Shown: positions 28,057 to 37,115 of the stretch, piece by piece
Position numbering within the stretch: position 1 is the stretch's first letter
How the letters are laid out: each line of letters begins with the position of its first letter
Assembly: GCF_026262575.1 (NCBI RefSeq)
Contig: NZ_JAPKFL010000024.1
Coordinates: 20,910-84,909 of the forward strand
Origin: Streptomyces marinisediminis
Lineage (GTDB): Bacteria > Actinomycetota > Actinomycetes > Streptomycetales > Streptomycetaceae
Length of the DNA: 64,000 nucleotides
Direction: 5' to 3'
Position numbers and translations under genes: made by a program
Notes under the pieces: generated by a model
What the model was told of the DNA's origin: nothing
Databases searched by the model: none
Seen by the model: the letters and a program-made list of their open reading frames with translations, nothing else

Positions 28057-29982
28057 ATGTGTGGCATCGCGGGCACGTACCGATGGCCGGACGGGAAGGC
28101 CGTGACCGACCGGCTCACCGACACCCTCGCCCACCGCGGCCCGGACGGGGCGGGCCGCTACGGCCACCGGCTCGGTGACGGCGAAGTGCACCTCGGGCAC
28201 CGCCGGCTGGCCGTCGTGGACCTGTCCGGGACCGGCGCCCAGCCGATGGTCTCCGGCGGCCTCGCCCTCACGTACAACGGCGAGCTGTACAACGCGCCCG
28301 AGCTGCGGGCCGAGCTGGCGGCCACCGGGGTGCGCTTCCGCGGCACCTCCGACACCGAGGTGCTGCTGGAGGCCTGGCGGCGCTGGGGCACGGACTGCCT
28401 GCCCCGGCTGCGCGGCATGTTCGCCTTCGGGATCTTCGACGAGCGCACCGGTGACCTGGTGCTCGCCCGCGACCAGCTCGGCGTCAAGCCGCTGTTCCTG
28501 CTCCGGCGCGGCGCGGGTGTGGTGTTCGCCTCCGAGCTGAAGGCGCTCGCCGCCGTCACCGGTGGGTCGCTGCGGGTGGACCACGCGGCGCTGGTCGCCT
28601 CGCTGCTGTACTACTGGGTGCCGGACTCGCGGTGCGCGTTCCGCGAGGCGGAGAAGCTGCCGCCGGGAAGCTGGCTGCGGTGCCGGCCCGACGGCCGGGT
28701 GCAGCGCGGCCGGTTCTGGCACCTCCGGGACGTCGCCGCCGAGGGCCGCGAGCGCGCCCGGAGCGGCGAGCTGCCGGACGTCGCCGCCGTCGTCGAGGAG
28801 TCGACCCGGCGCCACCTGCTGTCCGACGTGCCCGTGGCGACGTTCCTCTCCGGCGGACTGGACTCCAGCTACCTGACCGCGCTGGCGGCCCGCGACCGTC
28901 CCGGGATCTCCGCTTACACGATCGGGTTCCGCGCCGCGGACGCCCGGTTCGAGGCGATGCCGGACGACCTGCGCTACGCCCGGCGGGTGGCCGAGCGCTT
29001 CGGCGTCGACCTGCACGAGATCGAGATCGCTCCGGACGTGCTCGACCTGCTGCCGCGGATGACGTACCACCTGGACGAGCCGATCGGCGACCCCGCGGCG
29101 ATCAACACGTTCCTGATCTGCTCGGCCGCCCGGGAGGCCGGGGTCAAGGTGATGCTCTCGGGGATGGGGGCCGACGAGCTGTTCGCCGGGTACCGCAAGC
29201 ACCTGGCCAACCTGATGGCGCTGCGCTACCAGCGCGTCCCGCGGCCCCTGCGCCGGGGCCTGTCCGCGGCCGTGGACCGGCTGCCGGTCGCCACGGCCCG
29301 CCGGGGATACCGGTCGGTGCGCTTCGCGAAGCGGTTCCTGTCCTTCGCCGAGCTGCCGGAGGAGACCGCCTTCCGGCGCAGCTACACCCTGTACGACCGG
29401 GAGGAGCTGCTCGCCCTGGTCGATCCGGACCTGGCAGGGACGGTCGAGGACGTGCTGACCGAGCACGCGGACACCTACCACGACAACGAGCTCGACGACT
29501 TCGTCAACCGCATGTGCCTGGGCGACGCCCGGATGTTCCTGCCGGGCCTGAACCTGGCGTACACGGACCGGTCGAGCATGGCCGCGTCGACCGAGGTGCG
29601 GGTGCCGTACGTGGACGTCGAGGTGGTCAGGGCCGCGTTCGCCGTGCCCGGTGACCGCAAGGTCGTCGGACGGCAGGGCAAGGCCGTGCTCAAGGAGGCG
29701 GCCGGCTCGGTCCTGCCCCCGGAGATCGTGCACCGTCCCAAGGGCCTGTTCAGCGCCCCGCTGCGCGCCTGGATGAGCCGCGACCTGGCGCCGCTGGTGC
29801 GCGAGGTGGTCCACGACGGCGCGCTCGTCCGTTCCGGCCTCCTGCGCCGCGACGCGCTGGCGCGGCTCGTCGCCGAGGACGCCGCCGGGCACCGGGACTT
29901 CTCGAAGCACCTGTGGCACGTGCTGACCCTCGAGTACTGGTATCGCGGCGCGACCGCCGGGACCGGCCAGAACACCCCTTGA
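28057..29982 (+). CDS. Asparagine synthase (glutamine-hydrolysing), polysaccharide-associated
   Basis: 641-aa class II amidotransferase. Cys2 (MCGIAGTYRWPDG) is the glutaminase nucleophile; RGPDG, YNGELYN and FAFGIFDE complete that domain. The synthetase domain has the PP-loop SGGLDSSYLTALAA, MLSGMGADELFAGYRKH and the terminal RPKGLFSAPLRAWM block. In polysaccharide operons such homologues (for instance WbpS-like proteins) amidate uronic acids rather than aspartate. With the upstream GDP-mannose dehydrogenase, amidation of a uronate is a reasonable inference. It is separated from the Wzz gene by 3 nt and starts with ATG after GGAGGCACGG. Confidence 0.85.
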   Translation: MCGIAGTYRWPDGKAVTDRLTDTLAHRGPDGAGRYGHRLGDGEVHLGHRRLAVVDLSGTGAQPMVSGGLALTYNGELYNAPELRAELAATGVRFRGTSDTEVLLEAWRRWGTDCLPRLRGMFAFGIFDERTGDLVLARDQLGVKPLFLLRRGAGVVFASELKALAAVTGGSLRVDHAALVASLLYYWVPDSRCAFREAEKLPPGSWLRCRPDGRVQRGRFWHLRDVAAEGRERARSGELPDVAAVVEESTRRHLLSDVPVATFLSGGLDSSYLTALAARDRPGISAYTIGFRAADARFEAMPDDLRYARRVAERFGVDLHEIEIAPDVLDLLPRMTYHLDEPIGDPAAINTFLICSAAREAGVKVMLSGMGADELFAGYRKHLANLMALRYQRVPRPLRRGLSAAVDRLPVATARRGYRSVRFAKRFLSFAELPEETAFRRSYTLYDREELLALVDPDLAGTVEDVLTEHADTYHDNELDDFVNRMCLGDARMFLPGLNLAYTDRSSMAASTEVRVPYVDVEVVRAAFAVPGDRKVVGRQGKAVLKEAAGSVLPPEIVHRPKGLFSAPLRAWMSRDLAPLVREVVHDGALVRSGLLRRDALARLVAEDAAGHRDFSKHLWHVLTLEYWYRGATAGTGQNTP

Positions 29983-30016
29983 CGACGTTGACGACGCAGA
30001 GACAAGAGGACTTCGG

Positions 30017-32233
30017 GTGAAACAGGTTGTGCAGAACTACAAGAGCGGCGAGCTGGCGCTGCTCGACGTGCCGGTGCCGGGGTGCAAGCCGGGCGGTGTG
30101 CTGGTCCGCAGCGCCTACTCGCTGATATCCACCGGAACCGAGCTGATGAAGGTGTCCGAGGCCGGCATGTCGATGCTGGGCAAGGCCCGGTCCCGGCCGG
30201 ACCAGGTGGCCAAGGTCGCGCAGAGCGTGGCCACGAACGGGATGGCCGCCACCTACCGCAAGGTGGTCGGCCGGCTGGACTCCTACACGCCGCTGGGCTA
30301 CTCGCTGTGCGGGGTCGTCGAGCGGGTCGGTGACGGGGTCGACGACGTGGCGGTCGGTGACCTCGTGGCCTGCGCCGGCAACGAGCACGCGCTGCACGCC
30401 GAGCTGAACTGGGTGCCGAAGAACCTCTACGCCCGGGTGCCGGACGGCCTCGCACCACGGCACGCGGCCTTCGGCACCGTCGGGTCGATCGCGCTGCAGG
30501 GCGTCCGCCGCGGTGAGCCGCAGCTCGGCGACGTGGCGCTGGTCATCGGTCTCGGGCTGATCGGGCAGCTCGTGGTGCAACTGCTGGCCGCCTCGGGGGC
30601 ACGCGTCGTCGGGGTCGACCCCGACGGAGCGCGCTGCCGGCTCGCCGAGCGGCTGGGCGCGGCGGCCTGCGGCGATCCCGCCTCCGCGACCGTGGCGGAC
30701 TCCGTCGCCGAACTCACCGGCGGTCACGGCGTGGACCAGGTGTACCTGGCCGCGGGCGGCGGCAGCAACCAGCCCGTGGAGCTGGCCGCCCGGCTGAGCC
30801 GGGACCGCGGCCGGGTCGTCGACATCGGCAAGTGCCGCCTGGACCTGCCGTGGAACGCGTACTACGAGAAGGAGCTCGACGTCCGGTTCTCCCGCTCCTA
30901 CGGCCCCGGGCGCTACGACCCGGAGTACGAGATCGAGGGGCGCGACTACCCGATCGGCTACGTGCGCTGGACCGAGCGCCGCAACCTGGCGTGTTTCCTC
31001 GACCTCGCGGCCCGCGGCCGTGTCGACGTGGAGCCGCTGGTGTCCCACACGGCCGACTTCGGGGACGCCGTCGAGACGTACCAGCGCCTGAAGGACGGCG
31101 ATCTGCGGGCCGTGGCCGTGCTGTTCCGGTACCCCGGACGCGCGGGGGAAGCGGAGGTGGCGGAGGGGACGGGGAACGCGAAGGAGGAGGCGGAGGAGGC
31201 GGCGGTGGCCGTGCCGGCGGTGCGGCGCGGCGGCGCTTCCGCCCCGGCCCGGCCCGCGGGGGCGACGCTGCGGCTGGCGTTCGCCGGCGCGGGGAACTAC
31301 GCGACGTCGATGCTGCTGCCGCACCTGGCTCGGCGCGACGGCGTCGAGTTGTCCACGGTCGTCACCACCACGGCGCTGTCCGCGGCCAACGCGCGGCGGA
31401 AGTTCGGCTTCGCCGAGGCGACCACCGATCTGGACGCCGTGCTCGACGACCCGTCCGTCGACGCGGTGTTCGTCGTCACCCGCCACAGCTCGCACGCCGA
31501 GCTGACCCGCAGGGCGCTGCTGGCCGGCAAGGCGGTGTTCGTGGAGAAGCCGCTGGCACTCACCGAGGAGGAGCTGGCCGGGGTGCTCGCGGCGGTGGAG
31601 AAGTCCGGCAACGACCGACTGCAGGTCGGCTTCAACCGCCGGTTCGCGCCGCTGCTGCGGGAGGCCAGGCGGCGGTTCGGCGCCCGGAGGGGGCCGGCGA
31701 GCGTCCGCTACCTGGTCAACGCGGGCAGGCTGGAGCACGGGAGCTGGTACCTCCGGCGGGGCACCGAGGGCTCGCGGTTCGCCGGCGAGGGCGGCCACTT
31801 CATCGACACGGCGAGCTGGCTGCTGGGAGCCGACCCCGCCTCGGTGTACGCGGTCACCACGTCCGGCGACGAGGACCTCCAGGTGGTGCTGCGCTACCCG
31901 GACGGGTCCACCGCCACCGTCAGCTACGTCACCACCGGCCCGGCCGGCTTCCCCAAGGAGACGCTGGACCTGGTCGCCGACGGCCGCGCGCTGCGGCTCG
32001 ACGACTTCGTCCGCGCCTCGGTGTACGGGCGCCGGCGGTGGGTCAGCTCCCGGCTGCCCAGGGCGCGGGACAAGGGCCAGCGCGCCGAGCTGGACGCCTT
32101 CGTGCACGCCGTGCGGACGGGCGGGCCGATGCCGGTGCCGCTGGAGTCGCTGGTCGCCACCACGGCGGCCACCCTCGCCGTGCGGACCAGCCTGGTCACC
32201 GGCGCGCCCGTGACGCTGGCGAGGGCGCGATGA
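30017..32233 (+). CDS. Bi-domain oxidoreductase (zinc-type ADH + Gfo/Idh/MocA)
   Basis: 738-aa fusion. Residues 1-370 are a medium-chain alcohol dehydrogenase-like domain: SLISTGTELMKV, GYSLCGVVERVGDGVDDVAVGD and the Rossmann VIGLGLIGQLVVQLLAASGA. After a Glu/Ala/Val linker (about 380-415) comes a Gfo/Idh/MocA domain: LRLAFAGAGNYATSMLLPHL, VVTRHSSHAELTRRALLAGK, FVEKPLALTEEEL and FNRRFAPLL. Such fusions are typical of exopolysaccharide clusters, next to heparinase-like genes, as here. The stop overlaps the next ATG (ATGA). It probably makes or epimerises an NDP-sugar or modifies the growing glycan; the reaction is not established. Confidence 0.85.
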   Translation: MKQVVQNYKSGELALLDVPVPGCKPGGVLVRSAYSLISTGTELMKVSEAGMSMLGKARSRPDQVAKVAQSVATNGMAATYRKVVGRLDSYTPLGYSLCGVVERVGDGVDDVAVGDLVACAGNEHALHAELNWVPKNLYARVPDGLAPRHAAFGTVGSIALQGVRRGEPQLGDVALVIGLGLIGQLVVQLLAASGARVVGVDPDGARCRLAERLGAAACGDPASATVADSVAELTGGHGVDQVYLAAGGGSNQPVELAARLSRDRGRVVDIGKCRLDLPWNAYYEKELDVRFSRSYGPGRYDPEYEIEGRDYPIGYVRWTERRNLACFLDLAARGRVDVEPLVSHTADFGDAVETYQRLKDGDLRAVAVLFRYPGRAGEAEVAEGTGNAKEEAEEAAVAVPAVRRGGASAPARPAGATLRLAFAGAGNYATSMLLPHLARRDGVELSTVVTTTALSAANARRKFGFAEATTDLDAVLDDPSVDAVFVVTRHSSHAELTRRALLAGKAVFVEKPLALTEEELAGVLAAVEKSGNDRLQVGFNRRFAPLLREARRRFGARRGPASVRYLVNAGRLEHGSWYLRRGTEGSRFAGEGGHFIDTASWLLGADPASVYAVTTSGDEDLQVVLRYPDGSTATVSYVTTGPAGFPKETLDLVADGRALRLDDFVRASVYGRRRWVSSRLPRARDKGQRAELDAFVHAVRTGGPMPVPLESLVATTAATLAVRTSLVTGAPVTLARAR

Positions 32234-34182
32234 CCGTGCGCGCGGGGAGTGCGGGCTGGTACCTGCGGCGGCTGTCCCGGATGGGACCGCGCGAGGTCGG
32301 CGGCCGGGTGGGCGACGCGGTGCGCAGACGGCGGTGGCGGTCGGCGCGGCCCGGCTGCCCGAGCGTGACCGGCGCCCGGTTCACCGCGGCACTGCCGGCC
32401 GGGACGCTCGACTCGGTACCGCCCAAGGCCGCGCGACGCCTGGTCGCCGAGGCGGACCGGCTGATGGCCGGGCACGCCGAGTACTTCGGGGTGGCCCGCG
32501 ACGACCTGGTCGACCCCGACTGGTGGTACGACCCGAAGACCGGGCGCCGGGCCCCGGGCGGCTACGCCTTCGACGTGCCGTACCGGAACGAGGACGCGGT
32601 CGGGGACGTCAAGCAGATCTGGGAGCTGTCCCGGCACCAGTACCTCACCGTGCTCGCCGCCGCCTACGCGCTCACCGGCGAGGAGCGGTACGCCGAGCGG
32701 GTGGCCGGTCACCTGCGGTCGTGGTGGGCGGCCAACGCGCCGCTGCACGGCGTGCACTGGACCAGCGGCATCGAGCTGGGCATCCGGCTGCTGTCGTGGG
32801 TGTGGGTCCGCCGGCTGCTCGACGGCTGGCCGGGCGCGGCCGGGCTGTTCGAGGACAACCCGGTGGCGCTCGGCCAGATCTGGCACCACCAGCGCTGGCT
32901 GGCCGCCTTCCCCAGTCGGGGGTCGTCGGCCAACAACCACGTCGTCGCCGAGGCCGCCGGGCAGGTGGCCGCGTCCTGCGCGTTCGGCTGGTTCCCCTCC
33001 TCGGCGCGCTGGCGAGCCGACGCGCTGCGGTCGCTGGAGCGGCACCTGCACGGCAACACCTTCGGTTCCGGCCTCAACCGGGAGCTCGCCACCGAGTACC
33101 ACGCGCTGGTGCTGGAGCTCGGCCTGGCCGCGGTGGCCGAGGCGGACGCCGCCGCCGTTCCGGTCCCCGCCCCGGTCCGGCTCGTGCTGCTGCGGATGAC
33201 CGACGCGCTCGCGGCCATCGTGGACGGCCGGCTGCGCCCGCCGCGCCAGGGGGACGCGGACGACGGGCACGGCCTGGTCGTGGACGGCGCGGGCACCGAC
33301 CGCTGGGCCTCGCTGCTGGCCACCGGGGACGCCCTGTTCGGGCGGCTCCCCTGGTGGCCCGCGGTGACCGGCACCGACGTGCGCACCCCGCTGCTGACCG
33401 CGCTCGTCCGGCCCGGCGCACCGGCCGCGCCCCGCCCGGCGCGCCGGCCGGCCCACTTCGCCGACGCGGGCATGACCATCCTGCGGGGCGGGACGGAGAT
33501 CTGGTGCCGCTGCGACGGCGGTCCGCACGGGTTCCTGTCCATCGCCGCGCACGCGCACGCCGACGCGCTGTCCGTGGAGGTGCGGCACGACGGGGTGGAC
33601 GTGCTCGCCGACCCGGGGACGTTCTGCTACCACGGGCAGCCCGAGTGGCGGCGGTACTTCCGCTCCACCCTCGGCCACAACACCCTGGAGGTGGACGGCG
33701 CCGACCAGTCCGTCTCCGGCGGCCCGTTCCTGTGGACCCGGCACGCCCGCAGCCGCGTCCTGGTCGCGGACCCGTCCGAGGAGGGGGTGTCCCGCTGGTG
33801 CGCCGAGCACGACGGCTACCGGGGCTCCGTGCACCGCCGCCGGGTGGAGCTGGCGGCCGCGCGCCGGGAGCTGCGGGTGGTCGACGAGGTGCGCGGTCCG
33901 CGCCGGGCGGTGCGGCTGGCGTTCCACCTCGGCCCGGCGATCACCGCGGACCTGGTGGGGAACCGGGCGGTGCTCGCCTGGAGCCGGGACGGCGCGGACC
34001 GCTCCGCGGCGCTCGACCTGCCCGGACGGCTGACCTGGCGGGCGCACCGCGGCGAGAGCGACCCGCCGCTGGGCTGGTACTCCGCCGGCTTCGGGCGCAG
34101 GGAGCCCGCCACGACGCTGGTCGGCACCGGCTTCGCCGACGGCGCCGAGGCGTTCACCACCGTGCTCGGGTTCCGCGGTTGA
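32230..34182 (+). CDS. Heparinase II/III-family polysaccharide lyase-like protein
   Basis: 650-aa protein of the alginate/heparinase lyase superfamily. The N-terminal alpha/alpha-toroid includes FDVPYRNEDAVGDVKQIWEL, HWTSGIELGIRLLSWVW and the conserved SSANNHVVAEAAG with the Asn-His pair used in catalysis. The beta-sandwich C-terminal half has FLSIAAHAHADALSVEV, LADPGTFCYHG and RSTLGHNTLEVDGADQS. No signal peptide is seen, unlike secreted lyases. The protein may act inside the cell or membrane-associated in trimming or release of uronate-containing polymer. Coupled to the bi-domain oxidoreductase by ATGA; 11 nt ahead of the beta-helix gene. Confidence 0.85.
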   Translation: MTVRAGSAGWYLRRLSRMGPREVGGRVGDAVRRRRWRSARPGCPSVTGARFTAALPAGTLDSVPPKAARRLVAEADRLMAGHAEYFGVARDDLVDPDWWYDPKTGRRAPGGYAFDVPYRNEDAVGDVKQIWELSRHQYLTVLAAAYALTGEERYAERVAGHLRSWWAANAPLHGVHWTSGIELGIRLLSWVWVRRLLDGWPGAAGLFEDNPVALGQIWHHQRWLAAFPSRGSSANNHVVAEAAGQVAASCAFGWFPSSARWRADALRSLERHLHGNTFGSGLNRELATEYHALVLELGLAAVAEADAAAVPVPAPVRLVLLRMTDALAAIVDGRLRPPRQGDADDGHGLVVDGAGTDRWASLLATGDALFGRLPWWPAVTGTDVRTPLLTALVRPGAPAAPRPARRPAHFADAGMTILRGGTEIWCRCDGGPHGFLSIAAHAHADALSVEVRHDGVDVLADPGTFCYHGQPEWRRYFRSTLGHNTLEVDGADQSVSGGPFLWTRHARSRVLVADPSEEGVSRWCAEHDGYRGSVHRRRVELAAARRELRVVDEVRGPRRAVRLAFHLGPAITADLVGNRAVLAWSRDGADRSAALDLPGRLTWRAHRGESDPPLGWYSAGFGRREPATTLVGTGFADGAEAFTTVLGFRG

Positions 34183-34193
34183 GGGGGGCGGCG

Positions 34194-35879
34194 ATGGGTC
34201 TGCGGGGCGGCGGGAGAGGCGTGTGGCGCGGGCTCCGGGCGGGCCGGACCACGGCGCCGGACCCGGGTGCGCCCGGAGCGTCGGCCGGTGCGGCGGGAAC
34301 GCGTGCCGGGCGGCGCGGCGCCGTGCGGGCCCGGCACGAGCCCGTGCGGGAGGGTCGCGCGGGCGCCGGGTGGCGGCGCTGGACGGTGCCGGCGGCGCCG
34401 CTCGCGCTGGCCCTGCTGGCCGCGACCGGCTGCGAGCGCGCACCGGACGCCCGGGCGAAGCCGTCCGCCGCGCCCCCCACGTCCGTGGCACGGGTGTGCG
34501 CCGAGCCCGCGGCCGGGCCGGCGAAGGCCCCGGCGGGCGCGGTGACCGTCGACCCCGCGGTGGCCGGCGACCTGGCCGCGAAGACCCGGAACAGCCCCCC
34601 GCACACCACGTTCTGGCTGCGACCGGGCCGGCACACGCTCCGGCCGGGCCGGTACGCCCAGGTCGTCCCCAAGGAGGGGAACAGCTACCTCGCCGCCCCG
34701 GGCGCCGTGCTCGACGGGCGCGGGACCAACCAGTACGCGTTCGGCGGCACCGCCCGCGACGTCGCCATCCGCCACCTGACGGTGCAGAACTTCGTCGCGC
34801 CGCACGACGAGGGCGTGGTCAACCACGACTCGGCCGACGGCTGGGTGATCGAGCACGCGACGATCCAGGACAACTCCGGCGCCGGACTGATGGCCGGGTC
34901 CGGCCAGCGGGTCCGCGCGAGCTGCCTGCGCGGCAACGGCCAGTACGGCATGAACGCGTACAAGGCCGCCGGCCGCCTCGGCGACCTGGTGGTCGAGGGC
35001 AACGAGATCACCGGCAACAACACCGGCGACTGGGAGCGGCGGCGACCGGGCTGCGGCTGCACCGGCGGGGTCAAGTTCTGGGCCGTCGACGGCGCCGACG
35101 TGCGCGGCAACTGGGTGCACGACAACCGCGGACCCGGGTTGTGGGCGGACACCAACAACAACGACTTCCGCATCGAGGGCAACGGGCTGGAGGCCAACGA
35201 CGGTGCCGCGCTGATCTACGAGACCAGCTACAACGCGGTCATCCGGGAGAACACGATCCGGCGGAACAACTGGGTGGAGGGCCGCCGGCACGCCGAGCGC
35301 GGCGACACCTTCCCGTTCGGAACCGTCTACCTCTCCGAGTCCGGTGGCGAACCACGGGTCCGGGCCCGCACGGACGAGATCGAGGTCTACGGGAACGTGC
35401 TGGAGGACAACTGGTCCGGGATCACCCTCTGGGAGAACGCCGACCGGTTCTGCAACAGCCCGGCCAACACCTCCTCCGGAGTCTGCACGCTGCTGGTCGA
35501 GGACACCGACCGCTGCGCCCAGCCGGCGATCGCCACCGCGCCGCTGTACGCCGACTGCCGGTGGAAGACCCAGCGGGTGGACATCCACGACAACCGCTTC
35601 GTGCTGGACAAGTCCGTCGTCGGCTGCACGGTCAGGTGCGACCGCATGGCGCTGCTGGCCAACTACGGAACCTACCCGCACTGGTCGCCGTACCGGGGCG
35701 AGCGGGTGGCCGAGGCGATCACCCGCGAGCAGCACAACCGCTGGCGCGACAACGTCTACCTCGGGCCGTGGAAGTTCGTCGCGCACGACCCGAGCCGGGT
35801 CCTGGACTTCGGGCAGTGGCGCGACGCGCCGTACCGGCAGGACGCGGGCAGCACCTTCCGCGCACCGGGCGGTGGTTGA
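34194..35879 (+). CDS. Right-handed parallel beta-helix lipoprotein
   Basis: 561-aa protein with a pectate-lyase/epimerase-type beta-helix. Repeating coils are rich in Asn and Gly: VAIRHLTVQNF, WVIEHATIQDNSGAGLMAG, LVVEGNEITGNNTGDW, VRGNWVHDNRGPGLWADTNN, VIRENTIRRNNW and VYGNVLEDNWSGITLWENAD. A lipobox (LLAATGC, Cys80) predicts a membrane anchor. The ATG at 34194 has a strong GAGGGGGG site but leaves an unusual 60-residue Arg/Gly leader. GTG 34344 would give a normal 30-residue signal. Mannuronan C5-epimerases and polysaccharide lyases use this fold, so action on the exported polymer is inferred. Several Cys near the C-terminus may form disulfides. Confidence 0.8.
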   Translation: MGLRGGGRGVWRGLRAGRTTAPDPGAPGASAGAAGTRAGRRGAVRARHEPVREGRAGAGWRRWTVPAAPLALALLAATGCERAPDARAKPSAAPPTSVARVCAEPAAGPAKAPAGAVTVDPAVAGDLAAKTRNSPPHTTFWLRPGRHTLRPGRYAQVVPKEGNSYLAAPGAVLDGRGTNQYAFGGTARDVAIRHLTVQNFVAPHDEGVVNHDSADGWVIEHATIQDNSGAGLMAGSGQRVRASCLRGNGQYGMNAYKAAGRLGDLVVEGNEITGNNTGDWERRRPGCGCTGGVKFWAVDGADVRGNWVHDNRGPGLWADTNNNDFRIEGNGLEANDGAALIYETSYNAVIRENTIRRNNWVEGRRHAERGDTFPFGTVYLSESGGEPRVRARTDEIEVYGNVLEDNWSGITLWENADRFCNSPANTSSGVCTLLVEDTDRCAQPAIATAPLYADCRWKTQRVDIHDNRFVLDKSVVGCTVRCDRMALLANYGTYPHWSPYRGERVAEAITREQHNRWRDNVYLGPWKFVAHDPSRVLDFGQWRDAPYRQDAGSTFRAPGGG

Positions 35880-35880
35880 G

Positions 35881-37113
35881 ATGGGCGCGCGCCACACGTC
35901 GCGGATCGTGGCGGCGGCCTGGGGGCTGCTGGTCCTCAACACGCTCGGCTCCGCCGGTGCCGAGACCATCGTCCCGCTGCCCCGCTCCGTCATCCAGATG
36001 GTCACAATGGGCGCGCTGGGCGTGGCGTTCGCGCTGGCCCTGGCCGTCAACCCCCGCGTGCGCGTACGGGCCAGCGCCTACCTGTTCCTGCTCACCCTGC
36101 TGCTGGTGCCGAGCGTGCTCTCCAGCGCGGGCCTGGAGTCCGGGTTCGGCGCGCTGTTCCGCTGCGCCAGGCTGGCTCTCTTCGTCGGCACGCTGTGGCT
36201 CCTCAGCCGCTGGTGGGACGGCGGCCTGGCCTTCGTCCGGCACCACGTACGGATGTACTGCGCGGTCCTCGGGTCGGTGGCCGCCGGCGCGCTCCTCTCA
36301 CCGGGCGCCGCCATGCCCGAGCTGTACGGCGGGCGGCTGGTCGGTGCGTTGTGGCCGCTGACACCCCCGCAGATCGGACAGTACGCGGCGGTGGTCATCG
36401 GGCTCGCCGTGCTGCTCGCGCTCGGCCGCCGGACCGACCGGGGCAGCGCGGCGGTGGTCATCGTGCCGGCCGCGGTCCTGCTCGCGATGACCCACACCCG
36501 AACGGCCACCCTCGGCCTGCTCCTCGGGCTGGCGTTGGCGATCGGCTCGCTCGTCCTGACCAGCGCCGCCGCCCGCCGGTTCTTCGCGTGGGCGGTGCTG
36601 TGCGCCGCCGTGGCCGCGGTGGGGTTCGGCTCCGCGCTCCAGGCGTGGTTCCTGCGCGGGCAGAGCCAGGAGAACTTCACCAGCCTCACCGGCCGGGCCA
36701 AGGTCTGGGACGCCCTGCTGGCAGCGCCCCGGACGACCACCGAGTACCTGTTCGGCGCGGGGCTGGGCGACAAGTCGTTCGGCGGACTGCCGATCGACAA
36801 CAGCTGGCTGGCCGTCTACCACGAGCAGGGTGTCACCGGCGTCGTCCTGGTGGCGGCGGTCGTCGTCGTGCTCGGCGGCGTCGCGCTGCTGCGGCCCCCC
36901 TCGCTGTCGAGGGCCTGCGCGCTCTTCCTGATCACCTACTGCGCGATCGCGTCGTACACCGAGGCCGGGCTGGGCGACGCGTCGCCGTACCTGCTGCATC
37001 TGGCCGTGGCCGCCTCGCTGCTGGCCGCCCCGGCCCCGGCCGCTCCGCCCGCGGCGTCCGATGTTCCCCGACCGTCCGTCCCGCGACGGACCCGCAGACC
37101 GGAGGTGGTCTGA
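35881..37113 (+). CDS. O-antigen ligase/polymerase-family (Wzy-like) membrane protein
   Basis: 410-aa integral membrane protein with about ten to twelve hydrophobic helices, e.g. VIQMVTMGALGVAFALALAV, AYLFLLTLLLVPSVLSSAG and AAVVIGLAVLLALGR. The large extracytoplasmic loop has TSLTGRAKVWDALLAAPRTT followed by LFGAGLGDKSFGGLPIDNSW; R-x-x-x-W and the SW of the loop are typical for Wzy/WaaL. It follows the beta-helix gene by one base. In a locus with flippase and Wzz-like proteins, polymerase (Wzy) function is the best inference, although a ligase cannot be excluded. Confidence 0.8.
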   Translation: MGARHTSRIVAAAWGLLVLNTLGSAGAETIVPLPRSVIQMVTMGALGVAFALALAVNPRVRVRASAYLFLLTLLLVPSVLSSAGLESGFGALFRCARLALFVGTLWLLSRWWDGGLAFVRHHVRMYCAVLGSVAAGALLSPGAAMPELYGGRLVGALWPLTPPQIGQYAAVVIGLAVLLALGRRTDRGSAAVVIVPAAVLLAMTHTRTATLGLLLGLALAIGSLVLTSAAARRFFAWAVLCAAVAAVGFGSALQAWFLRGQSQENFTSLTGRAKVWDALLAAPRTTTEYLFGAGLGDKSFGGLPIDNSWLAVYHEQGVTGVVLVAAVVVVLGGVALLRPPSLSRACALFLITYCAIASYTEAGLGDASPYLLHLAVAASLLAAPAPAAPPAASDVPRPSVPRRTRRPEVV

Positions 37114-37115
37114 AC

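Noticed and set aside
26113..29919. 1268-aa minus-strand frame opposite the Wzz and asparagine synthase genes
   Set aside because: Antisense shadow of three well-supported plus-strand genes; the composition is Arg/Gly/Val with no domain.
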